DNA of 64,000 nt, from positions 556,289,136-556,353,135 of the forward strand of contig NC_081413.1 in NCBI RefSeq assembly GCF_030272615.1, given 5' to 3'. The stretch is from Cryptomeria japonica. Lineage: Eukaryota > Streptophyta > Pinopsida > Cupressales > Cupressaceae. The notes beneath the pieces were generated by a model. It worked only from the letters and a program-made list of their open reading frames with translations, did no database searches and was not told where the DNA came from. Positions within the stretch are counted from its first letter, which is position 1. Every line of letters begins with the position of its first letter. This document shows positions 55,085 to 64,000 of the stretch, one piece after another. Made by a program: the position numbers and the translations under genes.

Positions 55085-55830
55085 GATTTGAATAGAGTTT
55101 GCATATTATTTGATTTATGTCAATTATGCTTTGTTCATTTCTTTCTAACATCCCTATCTTGAGGTGTTTGAGCTAATTGTGTTTGTTTGGTTATCATCAC
55201 AGGTATTTTAATCTTCTACATTCGAGCACAATTTTCCCTCAAACATTTATTTATATAATTATTTTATCCATAGCCTTTTATTAATTAAATAGTTTTTTAT
55301 TTATTTTATTAATTTATTATCTTTTCCCCTCGATGACACTTATCATTTATCTCTTGATTTTATCCTAACTACCCTCTTCATATTTTATTATTTCCTCTAC
55401 CTCTTATTTAATCCTAGTTGACAATTTATCCTTTCACTTCTTAATCTTATCCCTCCATTTTTAAGGTGTCTTCTATATAAGAGGATTCCTTCACCCTTTC
55501 ATAACCCTAACCAATGCAATCAATCAATCTTCATGCAATCAAGCAATCAAGCATCTACACAACCATAATTTGTTCTTTGTTGAGCTCTTGTGCATAATAC
55601 AAAATCTAAGAGCAATCATATCAAGAAATGTCAATTATGGAGATAGGAAACAATAGAGGTCAAACCCTATTAAGCATGTTAATGGTATAATCTTTCCAGT
55701 TTTTTATATTTTGCATGTTCTAGGTTCTTCATTAGTGTATAGTGGATTCTTAATTGTAGAACTAGAGTTTTATGTGGTTGAATCTTTGTTGGTTTTACAA
55801 TAGTTTATTGTTGTATTTGCACCATATACA
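55085..55830 (+). mobile_element. 5' LTR of Tat-C
   Basis: A diverged counterpart of the Tat-A LTR: the words TTGTTGAGCTCTTGTGCA, GGAGATAGGAA and GCACCATATACA are in the same order. TATA box TCTATATAAGAGG near 55,470. The right end ACCATATACA (55,830) is sharp. The left end is not recognisable and is estimated from the distance to the TATA box. Confidence 0.65.
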
Positions 55831-55852
55831 TTTTGTCATGCCCGATGGGACC
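55831..55852 (+). promoter_or_regulatory. Primer-binding site of Tat-C (diverged)
   Basis: TTTTGTCATGCCCGATGGGA follows the LTR end directly. It differs from the Tat-A site at four positions. Confidence 0.65.
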
Positions 55853-55934
55853 TTAGTCTCTTTTTCTAACATCATTTTTCATTTTTCATTTTTGTTGTCA
55901 AGTTGCAAATCAAACTTACGATGACTACATGTCG

Positions 55935-56255
55935 AAATCGCGTATACAAATCTTTATATCGTGTCTATGTTTTGTCTAAGTTTTATGTTTTACAGGATCA
56001 CCAAAATCGCACATGTGCACCATCTTTCCGCATCTACAAGTGATATTTTTGCATCTGTGTATCTTTTTTTTTTCATGTCTAGGTTTTTGGATGTGACAAC
56101 ATTCTGCATTTCATTTCGCGTCTATGTTTAATCTTTCTATGTCTGTGTATAACAAATTTGCGTATCTGATCTTTTATATCATGTATATGCCAGTTTATGT
56201 CATGTATTTGATAGTTATTATTGTGTATATGATCTATCTTGTTGTGTATTTAGTC
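55935..56255 (+). repeat. Phased motif array of Tat-C leader, 21-bp spacing
   Basis: Core (C/T)GCGT(C/A)T or variant. It is cleanly spaced at 56117, 56138, 56159, 56180, 56201, 56222 and 56243 (each step 21 bp) and at 56008, 56029 and 56050 (21 bp). Earlier copies are at about 55,939 and 55,960. The word CGCGTCTATGT is the same as the sense-strand core in Tat-A. Confidence 0.82.
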
Positions 56256-56459
56256 TTTGGGATTTTGCAGGTTGTAGGTTCTCAGTCTAGGTCTTTTTGC
56301 ATTTCTGTCAAGTATAATTGCATTTGTGTTTTTTGCATTCACTTTTTGTCATTTGTTTAGGTTGGATTTTCCAGATTTGATTTAGCTTTTTGTCCTAACC
56401 CCTTTGTGACTCTTAGTGCATATTTTTTATTTGTTGTTGCATATTTGAGCAAAAACTGA

Positions 56460-56555
56460 GATTTGCATATCAACTGTGAAAACGCATATATGGACTCTAA
56501 AACTGTGTATAAGTGGAATTTTGACACATTTGTGAACTCATTTTGTGTCTGTGTT
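56460..56555 (+). repeat. Second phased array of Tat-C leader
   Basis: TGCATAT, CGCATAT, TGTGTAT, CACATTT and TGTGTCT begin at about 56464, 56483, 56504, 56525 and 56544, i.e. steps of 19, 21, 21, 19. It occupies the same place relative to gag as the gag-proximal array of Tat-A. Confidence 0.65.
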
Positions 56556-56991
56556 CTGAGATCATAAGAGCTTCTAAGGAAGATTCTATAGGACATCCAT
56601 ATTAGGTCAATCATTAGCTGGCCCGACTTTTCATACATTTTCAGACATCATTTGTAGTCTTCCATCAATGCTTTTCCAACTAGAGTCAAAAGGTTGTTTA
56701 GTAGTCCTCATCTTATCTTGCAAACACATTACCTCACATCACTAAGTGGTTCCTACATCAAATATCATCTTGGGTACCATTTGGCTATCTTTAGTTATGA
56801 TAAACTTACCTCATTAAGAGCTTATCATCTCTTTGGAAGCCACACCTTGCTTTATATTATCAAATTTATTTTGGACTCGCACTTTTAGGAAATTGCAAGA
56901 TAACCCTAGATTCTCTTTTCATTCCACAATCCTCTTGGTCTTCTATAGTCTTCATATTTGTCTCATCCTCCATTTTAGCCAAGGTTAGTTC

Positions 56992-58722
56992 ATGGTTGAA
57001 ACTCATTCATAAAGGATTAAAAGAGAAGATGAATAAGCTCTAAGATCTCTCAACATGAGTACATATGAGTTTGATGGAGATGAATTTTATAGCCCAAAGA
57101 TCTTTGATAATCACAGTAATCCACTGAAGAATGAAAATGACAATGAGTCCATTGCAACTACAGATATTCAAGACACATTATCTAATGTGCAATTCAATAT
57201 ATTTATTGAGGAAATCATGAGATGCAATCTCCAATACCTTATACAAGTGTTTCAACAAAGTGGTGCAAGACTACCCCATGACTTTGATGTGTCACAAATT
57301 TGGAGGAAAATCCCAATCAACTTAATGCAAATCCTAGTGATAATGATGGTGGTAATAGAAGAGAATGTCTCATGCCTGAGTCACCCTCATCCTTGTTTCA
57401 AAGACCTGATGTAACTAATACGCATGCCTATACCAATGATGTTAGAAACACACATGAGCAACCTTGTGCTCATTTTTTTGTAGGGCGAAGGAATACTAGT
57501 GCATATACCCAACAAGAGAACATGCATTATCATGACAATACCTATGCAAGGAGACCCCATGTTAGATTTGGGGGCAAAAATCAAGTTCATACCTACAATA
57601 ACAATTTTTCTTATGGTCATGATACATACAATCACCCTAGGTCTAGTGCTCCTCATCATAATACCATACCCCTACAATACCAACAATTATGTTCCTCCTC
57701 CATATGAGTATATCTATGACCAATATCACCCTTACATGCATTATATCCCTCCACCTCTACCCAATGGCTTAGGCATGGCAATACCTCAAAGAGACAAGGA
57801 ACCACCTAGTGACAAATTGCAACAACAGATTAAGGATTTGCAACAACAAATGGCAAGTATGAAAATACCAGCAAAGGACTACACAATCAATGACATATGT
57901 CCTTATCCATATGATAAAAGAATACCAATGCTCCATTTTGTGACACCTAATTTTTACAAGTATAGAGGAAAGAGAGATCCCAAGGAAAACATTAGAGAGT
58001 TTTTCACGACTTGCATAGAAGTGGCAAGAGAAGAATCCTATTCGATGAGATTAATTCCACAAAGTTTAGGTGGACAAGACATGGAATGGTTTTCACAACT
58101 TCCACCTGGGATCAAGTCATGGGGTGAATTAGTAGAGGCCTTTATACAACACTTCTCATACAACATTGAAATAGATGTTCTAGTGACTACCTTATGCAAT
58201 ACAAAGCAGAAAAATAGGGAATCCTTTGCGTCATTCTTACAACGACGGAGAAGTTTGGCTAGTTGTTTCTCTTGACAAATCCCACAAAAACAAATGGTTG
58301 AAATGTTTACCCAAAATGTCAATAAGGATATTAGATATGGACTAAGAATGACATGTTTGTCTACCTTTAAGGACCTAATTAAAAAAAAATTAATAGTGGG
58401 GAAAGTCCTTATTAAGCAAGGTACCATCAAACTATTTAAGGACAATAAAGATGATTCTAATGGGAAATATAAGCCCCAATTTCGAAATAAAAACAATAAT
58501 ATCGTTAATGATGGGGTAGTGGATGCTAATGTGGTTAAACAAAAGTTAACTTTCCCTAGTGCAAGTTCATCCAACAATAAAGTAAACACTCAAAGGACAT
58601 CAAGACCACCAAGAAAGTACACTCCATTAGGAGAACCAATTGAAACCTCATTGAAAAAATTGGTTGCAAACAAGATTATTACATTACTAGATAATCAACC
58701 ATTTGAACCTAAGGTAAAGTAA
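56992..58722 (+). pseudogene. Gag of Tat-C, decayed
   Basis: The start ATGGTTGAAACTC (56,992) matches the Met-Val-Glu-Thr start of Tat-A gag but a TAA follows after five codons. N-terminal parts are in 57,055-57,707 (two frames). The Retrotrans_gag domain is at 57,780-58,275 (PNFYKYRGKRDPKENIREFF, MRLIPQSLGGQDMEWFSQLP, FIQHFSYNIEIDVL). After a TGA the sequence continues QIPQKQMVEMFTQNVNKDIR, showing that gag reads on in frame where Tat-A has a stop. Confidence 0.85.
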
Positions 58723-60020
58723 TCATGGTGGAATGACAATGAATTTTGCGAGTATCACAAGAGCAAAGGTCATAAGACTAGTAATTGTCACATATTGAAG
58801 AATCTCATCCAAGATCTTATTGACAACAACACAATAGAAGTTGATGGTCACACTTCCAATGAAGAGCATACAATGTTTAAGGAACCATTCCCAAACTATG
58901 ATAAGGGAAAATCCCTTAATATAGACAACAATGTTAATTATACTACCGCGTCCTATGATTATATCATCAACCATATTTCTGAAATGGACTACCATGTGTC
59001 TACAATAATTATCAAGGACAAAAACCCTAAGGGTACTACTCAAAGGGGTAAAGTTATTTTATAGGGCATTGAACCATTGTCTTCATCATTTGACAACAAA
59101 ACCCTTGAATGCAATGTTACTACTTGAAGCAGTAAAGCTACCTTACAAGGTGTTCCATCCAAGACAACAACTTCACCATCTACCAAGAATGAGTATGACC
59201 TTGTAGACCAGTTAGGGAAGATGCCCACCCTTATTTCCATCCTTGATCTTTTGCGCATTTCACCCTCACATAAGGCCATTCTAGACAAAATCTTGAGAGA
59301 GACATCTATTCCTACTGATTTCAATGTGGGCTAGTTTCAAGCCATGGTGGGATACCTTTCCACCTTGCATTGCCTTACATTCATAAAATTCAATGATGTA
59401 TCTCCACGTCAACCGCACAATACACCACTTCACATTTAAGCTTTCCTCCATAAAAATTGCATAAAATGAGTCTTGATAGATGGAGGAGAAGGTCTCAATA
59501 TTTGTACATTGAAAAGTATCTTACAATTGGGATACTCTAAACAAGTTGTGGATTCTAGAAACAAGATCACTATAAGGCATGTGATGATGAAGAATGCCCC
59601 TCGAAAGGAACAGTCACCCTACCTCTAAGAATGGGTCCAATAATAAAGGATGTGGTTTGCCAAGTCCTTGACCTTGATCTCACAAATATTATACTTTTGG
59701 GATGACCATGGATACATGAAATGAGAGTAGTACCTTCAGCATATCACTAATGTATCAAGTTTCTACATAATGGAGTTGAAGTGACAATCAAAGGTGATCC
59801 AAATCCATACATATATTGTAACAATCTTTGACCAAGACTTGAAACAATAGTCCCAATCAATCAAGAGTCTGCTCCATCTTCAACATATGTTGATCCAAAA
59901 TCACTGAAAGTCTCCACTTCAAAACAAGCAGAGATTAAAGGAAAATACAAAGACAAAGGCATATGAGAATATAACTTGAATCAAACCATGTATATAATAC
60001 AATTGATGGACTCTCCTAAG
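58723..60020 (+). pseudogene. Zinc-knuckle and protease region of Tat-C, decayed
   Basis: WWNDNEFCEYHKSKGHKTSN and ILKNLIQDLIDNNTIEVDGH (58,730-58,870): the same C-x2-H-x4-H-x4-C variant as Tat-A. Protease motif VLIDGGEGLNICTL near 59,470-59,510. Several stops and frameshifts. Confidence 0.8.
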
Positions 60021-61390
60021 AACTATGGAAGACCACATCCTTCAAGATAAATATCAACAATTATTATCAAATGGGATCCCACTACCTTCAAGAAATGGGG
60101 TGAAATGGAAGAAGAGGACATCTACAAGATTCTCTATAAGGAACCTGAAGAAGAACCTAATCAAGACCACATCACAATACCAATTGAGAATTATGGAAAA
60201 GGATTTAAGTTCTTACAAAAGATGGGATATGATAGAAAAGGCCCTCTCAACCTACAAAAGAAAGGTATTGTAGAATTGTTGCAACCAAAGCTAGTACCAA
60301 ATAAATAACAAATGAAAGGACTTGGTTTTGCACCATTGAGATTACATGGTTGAGATTCCCAAGCAACATCACAAATCTTTCGTCTCGCTTCCACTAATGA
60401 CCAACAACAAGAGAGACACTATTCTATAGATTCAAATGAATGGGAATGGGGTTCTAACAAATCATCTAGAGATTATATGAGCTTTTAGAAACTTTCAAAG
60501 AACCCGACGAACCCACTGAAGAAGAGAAATTTAGAGCACTATTTAGAGTTGGTCAAGTAGCATAATCTAGTTCTACATGTCAAGAAAAGAAATATAGTGG
60601 TGAGCCATAGATAAATGTTTTTGGAATCCCACATCCTCTACATCTCAAGGCTCTAGGTGAAAACCTTGAAAAGTCAAGACTCTCGTTGCTAAGTGTCCTT
60701 CTAGTGATGTTGATTTAGATTCGTTTATGATTGAGACTAATGAGGAGAGTACCACTGATAACCCTGATGACTGCATTGAAAAAACCAAAGATTCTTCTGT
60801 CTTTACCCTTACACCTGCTAACTTTGAACATATTGATGGCCTTGCCATCATCCACCCACAACTTATTGATTAGGACCAACAAGGGACTCCACAACTTGAT
60901 ACATTACAAAAGGATGAGGCCTTCATTGACTACCTTGGAATAAGAGATGATCTTCCTCTTGGGAACCATAAAGTAGGATACATTATTGAACTTAATAGTG
61001 TGGCATATTTTGGAGAGAGTGCCGAACCTTCCAATTGCAAAAATATAAAAATAAAATCAAATAATGGGTCTTTTAGTGAAAATCACATTATGGCACTTTC
61101 TGACCCCAAAAAAGTAAAAATAAATGACACATCTGATAGTGAAAACCTCTTTGAGGCACTTGAGGATGGAAATTTTGATAGTCTCACCCCTGGCATGATA
61201 TGAAGAAAAGACATCTATGTTGATCAAATAAACCATTAAGACAAATATTGACACAAAAGAAGTATCAAATAATATCTTCCTTGCACAGTCATTAATAAAA
61301 ATTGAGAGGCCAAATTTCACAAAGTTCTTCGCAGAAAGACAAATCAATTTTGCATGGTCATACACAAATATACCTGGATTAGATCTTGAT
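60021..61390 (+). pseudogene. G-patch-like segment and linker of Tat-C, decayed
   Basis: YGKGFKFLQKMGYDRKGPLN and GIVELLQPKLVPNK (60,105-60,308) match the Tat-A G-patch-like segment. The linker contains MAYFGESAEPSNCKNIKIKS (61,000), as in Tat-A 877-900. Confidence 0.75.
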
Positions 61391-62310
61391 TTTGTTATGC
61401 ATCACTTAACATTTACTCTAGGCGCTAAACCAGTCAAACATAAGTTGCACAAGATGCATCCACAGGTGGCATTATTAGTAAAAGTTGAGCTTGAAATATA
61501 ATTGGACATTAGCTTCATCAAACCAATTGACTATAGTGAGTGAATTTCCAATATTGTACCTATCAGAAAACCAGATAGAAGCATCAAAATATGCACAAAT
61601 TTCAAAGAAATCAACAAAGCTTTTCCCAAAGATGACTTTCCTCTACCAAACATCAATATAATCATCGATCTCACAATATGCCATACAATGTTATCACTTA
61701 TGGATGGATTCTCCAGATAAAATCATATTAAGATAGCACTTGAAGATTAACACAAGACAACATTCACATGTCCTTGGGGTACCTTTTGTTGGAACATTAT
61801 GCCCTTTGGATTAAAGAATGCAGGTGCCACATATCAGAGAGCCATGACCATAATATTTCATGATCTCATGCATGTTAGTATGGAAGACTATGTAGATGAC
61901 CTTTTGGGAAAATTAGTTACTAGGGAAGAACATTTGGACATCCTATCAATGGTCTTCAATTTCTTGGAAAGGTACAAAGTCAAATTGAATATGAAGAAGT
62001 GTGTATTTGGGGCATGATCTCTGGGAAACTCCTAGGATACATTATCTCACAATGAGGTATTGAAGCAGATCTAACAAAAGTTAGAGCTATTTTAGAGATG
62101 CCTCCTCCTAAGAACATTAGTCAACTCAAGTCATTGCAAGGAAGACTCTAATTAATCCACAGATTCATAGCGCAACTCATAAATAAGTGTCATCCATTTC
62201 AGCACTTGCTTCACAAAAACATCAAATTTAATTGAGATGACAAATGTCAACAAGATTTTCAAATTATCAAAGACTATCTCTTGAATCCACTAGTAAAAGA
62301 TTCCCAGCCC
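61391..62310 (+). pseudogene. Reverse transcriptase of Tat-C, truncated in RNase H
   Basis: FAWSYTNIPGLDLDFVMHHL-like text leads into the RT. 61,799-62,017 is open with MPFGLKNAGATYQRAMTIIF and EDYVDDLLGKL: here the YVDD box (61,889-61,900) is intact, unlike Tat-A. The RNase H start FQIIKDYLLNP near 62,270 is the last recognisable piece. Confidence 0.85.
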
Positions 62311-63348
62311 AACTCTAACCAAATCTGATCCAAACCACCTACTTGTTTTGCTGATAAGTCTTTGGCTAGCGTATGTTGAGTGGGGGTTTGACTAATTCTT
62401 TGTTTTGTTTGGGTTATTTAGAGTTTTTGGATAATGTTTTGAATGTTAAGTGAAAGAAATAGTTGATACAACATAGAATAATGCATAACACATTAAGAAG
62501 GCAATTAAGATATCTTTCTTTCACTTAAAAAGACTAATGTAAATACCTTTAAATTGAGCATTAAAGTCCGATACAAATTTTCAGTAGATACAATGTAAGA
62601 AATCAGCTCTAATATTAGCTACAACTCCAAATAGACCTTAGGGTTTGATACCCTTGTTTCCAAAATAGAGCGATTGGTTGAGAATAAGCTGGAAATGACT
62701 GGTGATGACCTCTAGAAGGTTTGCCCTATAATTAATTGATGGAAACCTGCTCTCAAACTGATAAATCTGGACTAAAATCCCCAATAAAGGCTGCCAAATG
62801 CACATTGAAGCTAAATACTGATGTAACATGTCACCAAGAGAGACGAGTTTTTGTCCAAATCTCTAAATTCTTCTAGAAGTTTGCATTCTTGGAAGCTCCA
62901 AGTTGTTGAAACCCTTAAGCCTGCTACTAGTCTGAAAATTAGAAGCATAAGAATGAATCCAAACGATAGGCAAAAGGTCTTTTTATCTATTTTGGGGTTA
63001 CTATTTGGCCTTTAATTCATAAAATATCCTTGAGGGTCTAATTTCTCATTGTGAACTTGTCCCCCTTTTAAAAACAACTTAAGTTACTAGGATGGGGGAC
63101 ACTTTTCACCATTCCTCTTATGTTTCTTTGTTACTATTCACTTTTTACTATTCCCTTAAGGCCAACTTTAATATTTCAATTTTAACCATTGATTCAACCC
63201 CAAAACTGCAATCTAATAGGCTCGTAAAGCTCCCTATTGATCTCCACAACCCCTGGTTGGGTCCCCTCTCCACTCCACTGGCCTACAGGAACCCAATGAT
63301 AGGCCAATCCCTACTCATCTGCCTATCACCTAGGAAGGGGACATTACA
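62311..63348 (-). mobile_element. Probable 3' LTR of another Gypsy element
   Basis: On the minus strand TGTAATGTCCCCTTCC follows AGTTGGGAGGAT, a junction typical of the pol end/polypurine tract and LTR start in plant chromovirus-type Gypsy elements. The remaining 1 kb toward Tat-C has no genes. Left end unresolved and partner LTR not in the window, so the call is tentative. Confidence 0.4.
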
Positions 63349-64000
63349 ATCCTCCCAACTCGAGATTGCTTACCCTTAAGAAAACACCAAGCAACCCCGT
63401 TTCTCCACTCTGATAGAAATACCATAGACCAAAATCTATGAAGCAATAATGTGGAATGCATGCAAATAACCAATCAATACTCGGATCCCATATCCAAATT
63501 TAGAACTTGTTGTAAGAGATGAAGAAGAAGTTTGTCAACCAATCACCCTATAGTAACCATCCATGTATGTGGGACATCAAGACAATGTGAGGATGAACTC
63601 TCATTTGCCAAATAATCAACACAAATGGCCACCAACCCTGATTATCATAACTCTGATCAACAACATAGATGATATCAAGCATGTCATCAAGAATTGCCAA
63701 AATAAATACCCCTCAACGTTCTGAGAATGAATCGTTGATGTAGTCAATGCAAAATCAGGAAGTTCTATATGATTCCAACTAGGACAACCTTTAGTCAATA
63801 AAAAATTAAGTGATATGAAGTCACCAATCAACAGGATATTGCTGCCATATCAAAAAAATCATGAGACAACCCCATAAAGAAAAAATGTGTGTCATTAATG
63901 CTCATTAAAGACAACTCTTGAGTGGTTGGCCCTCTAAGAGAGTCATCAATCAAACCATTATCACCATCATGAGAATGATCAAATACCTCAATTGTGTAGT
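63349..64000. other. Unassigned sequence at the window end
   Basis: Should be internal sequence of the element above if that call is right, but only a short stretch next to the junction is suggestive. No domain recognised to the end. Confidence 0.35.

Larger units (their letters stand above)
55085..62310 (+). mobile_element. Tat-C: plus-strand Tat-lineage element, truncated after RT
   Basis: Sense order on the plus strand: LTR, primer site, leader with phased arrays, gag, protease, G-patch-like segment, RT, start of RNase H. It stops near 62,310 where similarity to Tat-A ends in mid-RNase H (after KDYLLNP). Protein similarity to Tat-A is high throughout, so it is the same superfamily branch. 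Frames are broken often, more than in Tat-A. Confidence 0.85.

Overview
This 64-kb window is plant nuclear DNA. It is AT-rich and almost entirely nested retrotransposons, with one intact-looking host gene. Three things suggest a large, repeat-rich genome, most likely a gymnosperm or conifer: the transposon load, LTRs differing by only 1-2 % inside still older elements, and a hammerhead-like motif of the kind known from Penelope-like elements (conifers are known to carry these). The species assignment is inference.

Layout. 1-1521: remnants of two LTRs. 1522-6578: non-coding, with short tandem duplications and a hammerhead-ribozyme-like motif near 5355-5423. 6579-8054 (-): single-exon gene for a domesticated PIF/Harbinger transposase protein (ALP1-like) whose three catalytic positions are all replaced. 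8055-12272: non-coding, a 156-bp TC microsatellite and old LTR pieces. 12273-15550 and 31623-42106: Tat-B, a decayed minus-strand Ty3/Gypsy element. 15551-31622: Tat-A, a complete 16-kb minus-strand Ty3/Gypsy element of the Tat lineage (two RNase H domains), inserted in Tat-B with a perfect 5-bp target duplication (ATGAG). 42107-about 55080: a decayed L1-type LINE (-) lying in the 5' LTR of Tat-B. 44926-49116: Cop-1, a non-autonomous Copia-type element with gag but no polymerase, inserted in the LINE region with target duplication ATACC. About 55085-62310: Tat-C, a plus-strand relative of Tat-A, truncated after RT. 62310-64000: a probable LTR of another Gypsy family and unassigned sequence.

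The most interesting signals are non-coding. (1) Tat-A carries, antisense to gag-pol and next to its 3' LTR, a decayed plant-mobile-domain (PMD) gene that appears to have its own TATA box, a short first exon, a 785-nt intron with good splice sites in matching phase, and a long second exon. (2) That intron holds a short motif repeated at 19-21-bp spacing, followed by seven hairpins whose stems change in a compensating way. (3) The 5' leaders of Tat-A, Tat-B and Tat-C each carry arrays of a short motif spaced about 20-21 bp (two DNA helical turns). Tat-A and Tat-C share the motif; Tat-B uses a different one at the same spacing. This phased-array architecture is the best candidate here for something not described before.

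Many disrupted reading frames look like C-to-T decay: the second PMD exon has seven in-frame stops after 18,229, all TAG. That fits deamination of methylated CAG (CHG) sites in silenced elements.
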